DNA of 23,778 nt. It comes from an uncultured Clostridia bacterium. GTDB taxonomy: Bacteria; Bacillota; Clostridia; Oscillospirales; Acutalibacteraceae. Shown here piece by piece: positions 7,760 through 15,422 of the stretch. The stretch is from assembly GCA_958436475.1 (NCBI GenBank), contig CAUBKG010000030.1, forward strand, positions 1 to 23,778, written 5' to 3'. A model generated the notes under the pieces. The model ran no database searches. It saw only the letters and a list, made by a program, of their open reading frames with translations, and was not told the DNA's origin. Position 1 is the first letter of the stretch. Every line of letters begins with the position of its first letter. The translations under genes and the position numbers were made by a program.

Positions 7760-7788
7760 TTGTAATCAGGGCGGGCATGATATACAAT
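7760..7788 (+). promoter_or_regulatory. Promoter of the small membrane protein / YbjQ pair
   Basis: TTGTAA (7760-7765), 17-bp spacer, TACAAT (7783-7788); the overlapping TGaTATACA gives an alternative extended -10. It lies 30 bp before the start at 7819. Confidence 0.7.
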
Positions 7789-7818
7789 AAAACCAACGCC
7801 AGATAAGGAGGCCTCCAT

Positions 7819-8040
7819 ATGAAAGCACGAAAACTGATCGCGCCGGTTGTGGTAACGGTGATACTCTCGCTCTTCTTCCTCTTTTACCTCGCCATGTGCC
7901 TGATTATGCCGATGCCTATTTTCGGAAAGGTGATCGGGGCGGTGATCTGCCTCGCGCTGATCGGGGTATCCGTTTTTGTTCTGGTGGAGAGAATCAAAGA
8001 AATAAGGAGCGGTGAGTTGGATGATCTTAGTAAATACTGA
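7819..8040 (+). CDS. Small two-helix membrane protein
   Basis: A 73-residue protein with two predicted membrane helices (about 9-33 and 36-60), a basic N-terminus (MKARK) and a charged tail ERIKEIRSGELDD. No family recognised. The ATG at 7819 has AAGGAGG (7805-7811) 7 nt upstream, and that site lies inside the palindrome GGAGGCCTCC. Its last 20 nt overlap the start of the YbjQ-family gene, so the two are translationally coupled. It may be a membrane anchor or partner for that protein. Confidence 0.75.
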   Translation: MKARKLIAPVVVTVILSLFFLFYLAMCLIMPMPIFGKVIGAVICLALIGVSVFVLVERIKEIRSGELDDLSKY

Positions 8041-8332
8041 TTACATCAGCGGCAAGGAACTGGAAACGCTCGGCCTCGTGAAGGGAAGCACCATCCAGAC
8101 CAAAAATATCGGGCGCGATATCACGCAGAGCTTCAAGACCCTGGTGGGCGGCGAGCTCAAGGCCTATACCCAGATGATGGACGACGCCCGCGCGCTCGCC
8201 ACCAAACGGATGGTGGAGGAAGCCGCGGCGCTCGGCGCGGATGGGATTGTGAACGTCCGCTATGCGTCCTCCGCAGTGATGCAGGGCGCGGCTGAGGTTA
8301 TCACCTACGGCACGGCAGTCAAATTCAAATAA
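8021..8332 (+). CDS. YbjQ / UPF0145 (heavy-metal-binding-like) family protein
   Basis: A 103-residue soluble protein. GLVKGSTIQTKNIGRDI near the start, ELKAYTQMMDDAR in the middle, ALGADGIVNVRY and YGTAVKF at the end are typical of the YbjQ family (PF01906), a pentamer-forming fold annotated as putative heavy-metal binding with little direct functional evidence. The start is placed at ATG 8021, 11 nt after GGAG; a GTG at 8012 is only 2 nt from that site and so less likely. It ends at a perfect terminator. Confidence 0.88.
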   Translation: MILVNTDYISGKELETLGLVKGSTIQTKNIGRDITQSFKTLVGGELKAYTQMMDDARALATKRMVEEAAALGADGIVNVRYASSAVMQGAAEVITYGTAVKFK

Positions 8333-8343
8333 TCGGAAAATGG

Positions 8344-8383
8344 AAAACAGCCGGAAGGACGCGTCCTTCCGGCTGTTTTTTTT
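8344..8383 (+). terminator. Strong Rho-independent terminator
   Basis: A perfect 36-bp palindrome (8344-8379, centre GGACGCGTCC) with T8 at 8376-8383, 11 nt after the YbjQ-family stop. It cleanly ends that transcript before the biosynthetic operon. Confidence 0.95.
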
Positions 8384-8441
8384 AACCGGAGCAGCATCTG
8401 TTTCGGCAGGCATAAAGCTGTATGGGCGATTGCAGCACGCC

Positions 8442-8497
8442 GCGAGGAATGCAGGAAGCTTCGCGCGTCCGAAGCTTCCGCCGCCTGCGAGCCTCGC
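8442..8497. other. Nested inverted repeat, possible structured RNA
   Basis: Three nested arm pairs: GCGAGG (8442-8447) with CCTCGC (8492-8497), GCAGG (8451-8455) with CCTGC (8484-8488), and GGAAGCTTCG (8454-8463) with CGAAGCTTCC (8470-8479) around a 6-nt loop. It lies between the terminator at 8344 and the promoter at 8537, so it is upstream of, not inside, the operon leader. Parts (ATCTGTTT earlier, AATGCAGGAAG) recall the dispersed repeat copies A and B, so it may be a third, degraded copy. Confidence 0.5.
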
Positions 8498-8536
8498 CGA
8501 GAGCAGAAGATTACGATAGGTAAATCCAATCATCCA

Positions 8537-8565
8537 TTGATAAAGAAGCCGAAGTATGGTATATT
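8537..8565 (+). promoter_or_regulatory. Promoter of the eight-gene operon
   Basis: TTGATA (8537-8542), 17-bp spacer, TATATT (8560-8565), in an AT-rich pocket of otherwise GC-rich DNA. The first gene starts 55 bp downstream. No clear operator is visible. Confidence 0.75.
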
Positions 8566-8620
8566 TTTCTCTATAACATATGCTTTTGGAATAAAAGAGC
8601 AAGGATAGGCGGAGAAGGCA

Positions 8621-10327
8621 TTGAAGGAAATTCGGTCGGTATGGGAGTTTGCCAAACAGCATAAGGGATTGTTCCTTCTTTCAGAGCTTTGCATCCTGAT
8701 TACCTATTTTACAGCGTGGATACTTCCTCTTTTGCTGTTCCGCTTTACCGACGAGGTGCTGTACGGCAGGGATTATTCCGCCATGGCGGAATATGTGCTG
8801 CGGTATGCGGTTTTGTTCGTTATCAGCTGCGCCGCCAATATCTGCTACGCCTTTCTGTGGCAGGCGATCAAAAATAAATTTGTGGTTGCCGTCAAGCGGC
8901 GGGTATATGCCCGCGCGGTCCATGCCCGTGCACGCGAGCTGCAAAGGCTCGAGACGGGCGACGTGATGAGTCGGATCGACGGCGACGCGGATGAATATAT
9001 CAACATCGTGCAGCGCAACGGATTCCATTTTTTTAATTCCATCCTCCTGTGCGCCGGCATCCTCATTGCACTGTGTGGGATACATCCCGCCATCGCGGGC
9101 GTCGTGCTGGCGGGGGCGCTGCTCCCGCTTCTTATCGCACGCGGGGCGGGCAGGGTATCCGGAAAAATTTCCGCGGGCCTGCGGGAAAACATCGGCCGAC
9201 TTTCTGCCAGGGCGTTCGAATTTCTGAAAAATATCCGGGACATCTGCCTTATGTATGCCGACCGCTGGGCGGGAAAGGAGCTTTTCCGCTATGTGAAGCA
9301 GATCCTGTTTGCGGAAACAAAGCTGCGCAATGTGGATTTTACCGTCAATAAATCCATCCATTTGTGCAACCTGTGCATCACGGTGGCGGTATATGCGCTG
9401 TGCTTTTTTCTGATCCGCAGTGAGATTATAACCGTGGGACTCTTTCTGGCAGTGATGGAATACATTGCGCTTCTCCACCGGAAAACCAACTTTATCACCC
9501 GGATTTATGTGGACTGGTTCACGAGAAAGGTGAGCGTGAGGCGGGTGGAGGAGCTCCTTTCCCTTCCGCAGGAGGAAGAGGAAGGAACGGAATGCGGCAC
9601 CATACGCCAGATCGAGTTCCGGAACGTTTCCTTTGCGTACGATGGAAAACCGGTGCTGAAGCGGGTTTCCTTCCGGATCGAGCCGGGGGAGAAGGTGGGG
9701 ATCGCGGCGCGCAGCGGCGTGGGCAAAACCACCATGCTGGCGCTGCTCCAGCGCCTGTATGACCCGGATGAGGGGCAGATCCTCATCAACGGAACAGATA
9801 TCAGAACGTTTCGTCCCCGCAGCCTGCGCAGGCGTTTTGCCGTTGTTGGTCAGGAACACATCCTGTTTGAAAATTCCATCCGGTATAATCTTCAGCTCGG
9901 CAACCCGCCGCGAACCGACCGGGAGATGCTTTCCGCCTGTGAGCGGGTGGGGCTCGGCGGTATGCTTCGGGCGCTTCCCGACGGGCTTTCCTCCCACCTT
10001 GGAAGGGGCGGGGTGCAGATATCCGGAGGGCAGCGGCAGCGGCTTGCAATTGCCCGCGCCCTGCTCAAGGACGCAGAGCTCCTGCTTCTGGACGAGGCCA
10101 CCGGCGCGCTCGACGAAGGGACCGAGCACGAGGTGCTGGAGGAACTGTTCTGCAAAGAAGGCCAGACCGTGCTGGCCATATCCCACCGGCGCTCCAATCT
10201 GGATTTTTGCAGCCGGGTCATCATGCTGGAGGATGGAACAATCGAGGCTGACTGCGCGCGCGAAACAATCGGGGAGGGCTCTGCGCTGTACAGGCGGCTG
10301 TTTGGCGAAAGGGAGGGAGCGCTGTGA
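8621..10327 (+). CDS. ABC exporter half-transporter 1 (membrane plus ATPase domains)
   Basis: A 568-residue fused permease-ATPase of the exporter type. A six-helix membrane domain fills about 1-305 (hydrophobic runs at 17-42, 57-80, 136-173, 247-266, 270-285). The nucleotide-binding domain has Walker A ARSGVGKTT (363-371, first Gly replaced by Ala), Q411, signature ISGGQ (467-471), Walker B LLLLDE (D491, E492) and H522. There is no N-terminal C39 peptidase domain, so it is not a leader-cleaving bacteriocin exporter. The start is TTG 8621 after GGAG. It overlaps the next exporter gene by 4 nt, and the pair probably forms a heterodimer. First gene of the operon; the substrate is presumably its product. 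Confidence 0.92.
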   Translation: MKEIRSVWEFAKQHKGLFLLSELCILITYFTAWILPLLLFRFTDEVLYGRDYSAMAEYVLRYAVLFVISCAANICYAFLWQAIKNKFVVAVKRRVYARAVHARARELQRLETGDVMSRIDGDADEYINIVQRNGFHFFNSILLCAGILIALCGIHPAIAGVVLAGALLPLLIARGAGRVSGKISAGLRENIGRLSARAFEFLKNIRDICLMYADRWAGKELFRYVKQILFAETKLRNVDFTVNKSIHLCNLCITVAVYALCFFLIRSEIITVGLFLAVMEYIALLHRKTNFITRIYVDWFTRKVSVRRVEELLSLPQEEEEGTECGTIRQIEFRNVSFAYDGKPVLKRVSFRIEPGEKVGIAARSGVGKTTMLALLQRLYDPDEGQILINGTDIRTFRPRSLRRRFAVVGQEHILFENSIRYNLQLGNPPRTDREMLSACERVGLGGMLRALPDGLSSHLGRGGVQISGGQRQRLAIARALLKDAELLLLDEATGALDEGTEHEVLEELFCKEGQTVLAISHRRSNLDFCSRVIMLEDGTIEADCARETIGEGSALYRRLFGEREGAL

Positions 10328-11991
10328 GGCGGCAGGTGATAAAAACATTCCGCCCCTATATCCGCGGCCTGCGGAGGCCTGCGGCAGCGTTCATTCTGTT
10401 CAGCCTGCTGCTGGTCCCTCTGGAATTCGTGGGACCGGCGGTATTCGCCTATTTGATCGACCACGTTATGTGGGAGGGGAAGGCGCAGGGGCTGTTCCTT
10501 GTGGGGGGAAGCCTGATCGGAGCGTTTTTGCTCCGTATCGCGCTGGAAACGGCAAGCCAGCGCGCTTCCAACCAGATACAAAACCGGTTTGTCTACCGGC
10601 TGCGCCATGATCTTTGGAAGAAAATTATCCGCATGGATCCGCCGCAGCGCGAGGCCTTTCCGCCGAGCGACCTCAAAATGCGGCTGTTCGACGACGTCAG
10701 TGCGCTGGGGAATTTCCTGAAGGAACAGCTGGCCGATTACATTTTTTGCTGGCTTTTAGCGGGAGCCGGGTTACTCGTCTGCTTTCTCCTCAGCTGGAAG
10801 CTTACCCTGTTTTGCCTGGCGGTTTTACCCGCTGTGATGCTGCTGGACCGCCTGGCGGGCAGGGGGATGGGCCGCGCCAACGAGACCATACGGGTGGAAA
10901 GCGAAGCGTATTATTCGTTTCTTTATCATTCCCTGCATGACTGGCGGGAGGTAAAGGTTTTGGGGCTTGAGGATCAGATGGAGGGCGAATTTTGCGCCTG
11001 GCGGGACCGTCTCGCTGCGCTTGGATACCGGTTTATTCGGTTCTGGGGGCTCTCAGAGGTGCTGGGAGAGCTGAAGCTGAATTACCTGACCAAAACGCTC
11101 GTATTTCTCCTTGGGGCGGTGCTGATGGCGCGGGGCGAGTTCAGCGTGGGAACGCTGATGATGTTTTCCCAGTGCTATGGCCTTCTGTTCCAAAGCCTCG
11201 ATACCATCAATAAACGAAACGCCTCACTCCCAACGGCCTGGCCGTATATTACCCGCATCCGTGAGCTGCTGGGAACGAAGGAAACCAGGCGGGAGAGGAT
11301 GGGGGAAGCCGGAGAATTCCACAGCCTCTGCATGGAGAAGGTTTCCTTCTCCTATGGTGATTTTGCCGTGCTGCGGGACATTGATTTTTCCCTCCGGCGC
11401 GGGGATTTTACCGCCATTGCAGGCAAAAGCGGCGGGGGAAAATCCACGCTCATTAAACTGCTGCTCGGGCTGTATCCCCCGGAGAGGGGGACGGTTTCCG
11501 TCAACGGCAGAGAGGGCGCGCCCGGCCGGCTCTGGTGCACCGCCGTAATGCAGGACAGCAGCCTGTTTCACCGGACGATCCGGGAAAATCTCCTTTTCGG
11601 AGACGTGTCCTTGCATGCGAAGGTGGAAGCTCTTTGCCGGCCGGGAGGCCTCCTGGATTTTGTTCACACGCTTCCCGGTGGGCTCGATACGGACGCCGGA
11701 GAAGGCGGAAGCGCGCTTTCGGGCGGCCAGCGCCAGCGGGTTTTGATCGCACGTGCCCTTCTGCGGGAGAGCCCGGTGCTGATCCTGGATGAATCCACGG
11801 CTTCTCTGGACACGGTTTCCGAACGGGAGATTATGCGGCAGCTCGAAGCGGAAAGGGAAAAACGAACCCTTTTGGTGATCTCACACCGCCCGGAGGTTCT
11901 AAAGCGCGCCGGACGCCTGTTTTTCCTGGAAGAGGGAAGCATGCGGGAAGAGAGCCCGAACAAAACGAGATACAGCGGAGAGGAATTATGA
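10324..11991 (+). CDS. ABC exporter half-transporter 2 (membrane plus ATPase domains)
   Basis: A 555-residue partner of the preceding gene, with a membrane domain at about 1-300 and an ATPase domain at 335-555. Walker A is GKSGGGKST (367-375), Q410, signature LSGGQ (465-469), Walker B VLILDE (D489, E490), switch H521. Both exporters keep the catalytic glutamate, so neither ATP site is obviously degenerate, unlike many heterodimeric exporters. The start is GTG 10324 inside the previous stop region (GTGA overlap). Overlaps the nucleotidyltransferase gene by 4 nt. Confidence 0.92.
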   Translation: MRRQVIKTFRPYIRGLRRPAAAFILFSLLLVPLEFVGPAVFAYLIDHVMWEGKAQGLFLVGGSLIGAFLLRIALETASQRASNQIQNRFVYRLRHDLWKKIIRMDPPQREAFPPSDLKMRLFDDVSALGNFLKEQLADYIFCWLLAGAGLLVCFLLSWKLTLFCLAVLPAVMLLDRLAGRGMGRANETIRVESEAYYSFLYHSLHDWREVKVLGLEDQMEGEFCAWRDRLAALGYRFIRFWGLSEVLGELKLNYLTKTLVFLLGAVLMARGEFSVGTLMMFSQCYGLLFQSLDTINKRNASLPTAWPYITRIRELLGTKETRRERMGEAGEFHSLCMEKVSFSYGDFAVLRDIDFSLRRGDFTAIAGKSGGGKSTLIKLLLGLYPPERGTVSVNGREGAPGRLWCTAVMQDSSLFHRTIRENLLFGDVSLHAKVEALCRPGGLLDFVHTLPGGLDTDAGEGGSALSGGQRQRVLIARALLRESPVLILDESTASLDTVSEREIMRQLEAEREKRTLLVISHRPEVLKRAGRLFFLEEGSMREESPNKTRYSGEEL

Positions 11992-13106
11992 AAACAGAGC
12001 ATCAGAAAGAAAACCAGTGGATATTACAAATGATCCGTTTCCGGGATTACGACCCGGAGCAGATGGAACGGCTGCAGGGAGAAAAAATGGACGGCCCATA
12101 TGTGCTGGGCCAGCTCCTGTATAACCGGGTGGGCGGGGCCGCCTACCTTACTTTGAAGGAATGCGGGCTTTTGCCGCGCGTGCACAGGGAGCTGCGCAAT
12201 TCCCTGAAGGATTCCTACCGGATGGCAAGGCAAAAAACGGAAGCGTTCCGGAAGGGGCTTGCCCTCCTTTCGGAGGTATTTTGCGGCGCCGGGTTCCCCT
12301 ATGCCTTCCTGAAGGGCTCGGTGCTCGCCGGGATGTACCCCGCGGGGCTGAGGACCTCGAATGATTTCGACGTGCTGACGGCGCCGGGCGATGTTGCCGC
12401 CTGCTGCCAGCTGCTGCGGGAGCATGGATTTGTTCAGGGGAGATACGATCAGGCGGGCGGGATCATCCCCGCCACCCGGCAGGAGATCATCCATTCGCGC
12501 ATGAACCGGGGAGAAACGGTGCCCTTCCTGCTCCGCTCGGAATACGAGGGGCTGGACGTGATCGAGGTGGACGTAAACTTTTCCCTCGATTTCAAGGCCA
12601 AGCATTCGGAGCACACGGTGGAGGATATTTTAACAGAAACCGTTCCCTTCCCCGTGCTGGGAGGCAAAAGCCTCCAAACCCTCGGCGAGGAGGATTTTCT
12701 CATTCAGCTCTGCGTGCATCTGTATAAGGAAGCCGCTGTTTATAACTGGGTGCGCATGGGGCGCGACCTTTCGCTTTATAAATTCCTCGATCTTTATCTA
12801 TATCTGCTGGAAAAGGGGAACGCCGCGTTTTTCGGGCGTCTGCTCGAAAGGATACGGGGCTATGGCCTCGAAGGCGCATGCTCCTATGCCCTCTGCGGAA
12901 CGGCGGAGCTTTTTCCGGGAATCAGGGCGGAGGGCCTCGGCGACCTTCTGGAAACGCTTGCCCCTTACGCAGAGAGGGAAATGGACCGCGTAGTCCGGCC
13001 GGAAAACAAAAAGGTATACCGCTGGCTCATTCCCTTCCCGGAACGGGTATTCTGCTCCCGCCGCGAGGAATACCTACGGGAAACAGACGAGGAGGCCGCG
13101 TTATGA
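11988..13106 (+). CDS. Nucleotidyltransferase family protein (NTP_transf_5 type)
   Basis: A 372-residue protein with a Pol-beta-fold nucleotidyltransferase core: FLKGS (G110, S111), then DFD (D126, D128), then a third acidic strand IEVDV (D195), the GS...DxD...D arrangement that holds two metal ions. Length and the phrase LKGSVLAGMYPAGLRTSNDFDVL fit the uncharacterised NTP_transf_5 family (PF14907), members of which occur in peptide natural-product clusters, including some lasso-peptide clusters. The likely reaction is transfer of a nucleotidyl group to a small molecule or peptide; the substrate is unknown. Overlaps its neighbours by 4 nt on both sides. The pairing with a P-loop kinase directly downstream suggests sequential phosphoryl/nucleotidyl chemistry. 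Confidence 0.82.
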   Translation: MKTEHQKENQWILQMIRFRDYDPEQMERLQGEKMDGPYVLGQLLYNRVGGAAYLTLKECGLLPRVHRELRNSLKDSYRMARQKTEAFRKGLALLSEVFCGAGFPYAFLKGSVLAGMYPAGLRTSNDFDVLTAPGDVAACCQLLREHGFVQGRYDQAGGIIPATRQEIIHSRMNRGETVPFLLRSEYEGLDVIEVDVNFSLDFKAKHSEHTVEDILTETVPFPVLGGKSLQTLGEEDFLIQLCVHLYKEAAVYNWVRMGRDLSLYKFLDLYLYLLEKGNAAFFGRLLERIRGYGLEGACSYALCGTAELFPGIRAEGLGDLLETLAPYAEREMDRVVRPENKKVYRWLIPFPERVFCSRREEYLRETDEEAAL

Positions 13107-13780
13107 TACAGCCGCTCCGCCTGCGGGAATGCCGGTACCCGGGGCTGCTCATCACCTTCTGCGGACTCGACGGCTGCGGGAAAAGCACGATGCTCGCACG
13201 CCTTGAAAAACAGCTTTTGGCCTGCGGGATCACGCCGGAGATTACGCGGCAGCCCACGGGGGCCGTGCGGGAATCGGACATTTTCCGCACGTATATGGAC
13301 AGCCCCGACGTTTCCGCATACGATTACCGGAGCCTTTCGCTCCTTGCGGCGAGCGACCGGGTCCAGCACAGCAACAAATACATCCTTCCCCTCCTGCTCG
13401 CGGGAAAGGTCGTTTTGAGCGACCGGTATTTTTACTCCTGCCTTGCGAACCTCCGGGCGAGGGGCTTCCATGAGGATGAATGGATTTACGAAGTATCCGG
13501 GTTTATTCCCCGGCCGGACCTCGCCGTGCTCATCGATGTGGACGCCGGCCGGGCGATCGGCCGCGTAAAAAGCCGGGAAGAAGAAAAAGACCGCTGGATC
13601 GACCGGCCCCTCCACTATGCGCTGCGCGAGGAGTATCTCGCAATTTTCCGGGCGGAGCAGGGGCTCATCCTTTCGAGCGAAACAGGGGAAGAAGAAACCT
13701 TTTCCCTGCTCTGGAGCGCGGTGAGGGAAAAGCTGGGGGAAAAAGGACTTTTCACAAACGGAAAGGGAGAAGCAACATGA
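13103..13780 (+). CDS. Thymidylate-kinase-like P-loop kinase
   Basis: A 225-residue kinase. Walker A is GLDGCGKST (21-29); TRQPTG (48-53) stands where thymidylate kinases have TREPGG; SDRYFYS (106-112) is the conserved DRY motif; an Arg-rich lid lies at about 151-168. The fold is that of thymidylate kinase, but the position in this operon, away from DNA metabolism, and the altered TRQPTG suggest another substrate, for example a sugar, nucleoside or product intermediate. The ATG at 13103 overlaps the preceding stop and follows GAGGAGG; the longer open frame to 12878 lies wholly in the previous gene. Overlaps the carrier protein gene by 4 nt. A housekeeping tmk function is possible but less likely here. 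Confidence 0.8.
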   Translation: MIQPLRLRECRYPGLLITFCGLDGCGKSTMLARLEKQLLACGITPEITRQPTGAVRESDIFRTYMDSPDVSAYDYRSLSLLAASDRVQHSNKYILPLLLAGKVVLSDRYFYSCLANLRARGFHEDEWIYEVSGFIPRPDLAVLIDVDAGRAIGRVKSREEEKDRWIDRPLHYALREEYLAIFRAEQGLILSSETGEEETFSLLWSAVREKLGEKGLFTNGKGEAT

Positions 13781-14007
13781 AAGAAAAGGTGCGGGAAATC
13801 CTGCAGAAGGAGTCTTTTTACGAAGGGGAGCTGACGCCTGAGCTTCTGCTGAACGAAACGCTCGGTATCGACTCGCTCCGTATTGTAAACGTGCTGTTGG
13901 AGCTCGAGGAAACCTTCGGGATACTGATCGGGGAAGAGGATATGGAACCGAAAAAACTGATGTATGTGCAGGATATTTACGACCTTGCAGAACGCTATGT
14001 ATCCTGA
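13777..14007 (+). CDS. Acyl carrier protein
   Basis: A 76-residue acidic helical protein with the phosphopantetheine motif GIDSLR; S33 is the predicted attachment serine. Length and helix pattern are those of a free-standing acyl or peptidyl carrier protein. It would hold a substrate as a thioester, probably loaded by the adenylating ligase encoded next door. Starts in the stop codon of the kinase gene (ATGA), with GGAAAGGGAG upstream, and overlaps the ligase gene by 11 nt. No phosphopantetheinyl transferase is in the window, so a genomic one must act. It is unlikely to be the housekeeping fatty-acid ACP given this context. Confidence 0.9.
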   Translation: MKEKVREILQKESFYEGELTPELLLNETLGIDSLRIVNVLLELEETFGILIGEEDMEPKKLMYVQDIYDLAERYVS

Positions 14008-15418
14008 CATTCTGTGGAAAAGAACCCGGCAGGCGCTTCTTGCGCATCCGGAATTGAAAATATGGGAAGGGGATTCCTGCATGACCTTCCGCGAAACGGC
14101 CTGCTGGGTGGAGGAAGGGGCAGAGGCGCTTCGCGGGAAAATTCCCGCACCCTGCAAATGTGCGGTTTTGTGCCGGAGCGAGCGCAGCGCGGCGCTTTCG
14201 CTCCTTCTCTGCTTTGCAATGGGAGTTACCGCTCTGCCGCTTTCTGCCCGATATGGGCCGGCACACAGCGAAAAAATCCTTCGCAAGACGGAACCTGACC
14301 TCATACTGACCGATGCAGACACGGGCCTGCCGTTGCCCGAAATACGTATCGACCGCATGGACGAGGCGCGCCCGGTGGAGCCGGCGCCGGAGGACGGTTA
14401 CGGGGAGGCAGCGGCTATCCTGTGTTCTTCCGGAACCTCCGGAGAGCCGAAATGCGCCATGGTCACGCCACAGGGCCTTCTTGCCAATCTGGAAGGAATC
14501 TGCGGGTATTTTGCCGAACCCGAAAGCAGCACAGTATGGATTTCGAGGCCGGTTTACCACTGCGCCGTGTTTACGGGAGAGTGGCTTACTGCTCTTTTCA
14601 AGGGAATGAACGTGCGGTTCCGCGGAGAGGGGTTTCAGCCCCTTCAGCTCGCGGGAGAGCTGGAGCGCACAGAAGAACGTGTGGCAATGGGAGGAACGCC
14701 CACCCTGTTTTACGGCCTTTGCCGGGCGTTCCGCGCACGGGGAAAAGCTGTACCCCTCGGTGCGGCGATGATCAGCGGCGAATGCATGGCGGAACCTGCA
14801 GCCGCGCTCATAGCGGAGCAGATGGCGGGCACGCATGTATACCATGTATATGGGATGACGGAAGCCTCCCCCCGCATTTCCAGCCTGCCCTGGCAGGAAT
14901 TCCGCCTCGCCCCTCAAGCGGTGGGATACCCGCTCAAGGGAGTCGAGATCGAGCTGCGGGGAGAAGAGAGGGAAACCATTCCCGAAGAAGGACGGCAGGG
15001 CCTTATCCATGTGCGGGGGCCGAACCTTATGAAGGGGTATTACCGGGATCAAGAGAAGACCCGGGAGGTCCTGCAAAACGGCTGGCTTTGCACCGGCGAT
15101 ATGGGATACCTGGATGCAGCCGGACGGTTGTACGTAACGGGAAGACGGGATGATATGATTATCCGCTCCGGTATGAACATTTATCCGGCCGAGATCGAGG
15201 GAGCCCTCCTTTCGGACAGCCGCATCCGGGAAGCCGCGGCATTTGGCGAAAAGCGTCCGGAGGGCACCCGGATTTGCGTGCGCATCCGGGGGGAGATTAC
15301 CCGGCAGGAGGTGTTTGAGCTTTGCCGTGCCCGCCTGCCGGGATACGCCTGGCCCGACCGTATTGAGATACTGGAAACGCTTCCGAAAAACGCTTCCGGC
15401 AAGCTGCTGAGGAGGTAA
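13997..15418 (+). CDS. ANL-family adenylate-forming ligase (acyl-AMP / acyl-ACP type)
   Basis: A 473-residue adenylating enzyme. Motifs in order: phosphate loop SSGTSGEPK (144-152), here followed by Cys where Gly is usual; YGMTE (285-289); TGD (366-368) in GWLCTGDMGYLD; the hinge region GRRDDMI (382-388); NIYPAEIE (394-401); and PKNASGK with K469 as adenylation lysine. It should activate a carboxylic acid with ATP and pass it to the adjacent carrier protein or to CoA. It is somewhat shorter than typical 500-550-residue relatives because the N-terminal part is compact. The start at 13997 gives an 11-nt overlap with the carrier gene; a start at 13964 is possible, and neither has a strong ribosome site, which suggests translational coupling. 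The acid cannot be predicted from the motifs I can read. Confidence 0.9.
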   Translation: MYPDILWKRTRQALLAHPELKIWEGDSCMTFRETACWVEEGAEALRGKIPAPCKCAVLCRSERSAALSLLLCFAMGVTALPLSARYGPAHSEKILRKTEPDLILTDADTGLPLPEIRIDRMDEARPVEPAPEDGYGEAAAILCSSGTSGEPKCAMVTPQGLLANLEGICGYFAEPESSTVWISRPVYHCAVFTGEWLTALFKGMNVRFRGEGFQPLQLAGELERTEERVAMGGTPTLFYGLCRAFRARGKAVPLGAAMISGECMAEPAAALIAEQMAGTHVYHVYGMTEASPRISSLPWQEFRLAPQAVGYPLKGVEIELRGEERETIPEEGRQGLIHVRGPNLMKGYYRDQEKTREVLQNGWLCTGDMGYLDAAGRLYVTGRRDDMIIRSGMNIYPAEIEGALLSDSRIREAAAFGEKRPEGTRICVRIRGEITRQEVFELCRARLPGYAWPDRIEILETLPKNASGKLLRR

Positions 15419-15422
15419 CGGC

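Noticed and set aside
8422..8523. 33-codon plus-strand ORF (MGDCSTPRG...) as a possible precursor peptide for the operon
   Set aside because: It has no ribosome site, spans the nested inverted repeat, is Arg-rich in the manner of translated structured DNA, and lies upstream of the operon promoter.
8681..10348. 555-codon minus-strand open frame opposite the first ABC exporter
   Set aside because: The plus strand has all ABC motifs; the minus frame has low-complexity composition and no ribosome site.
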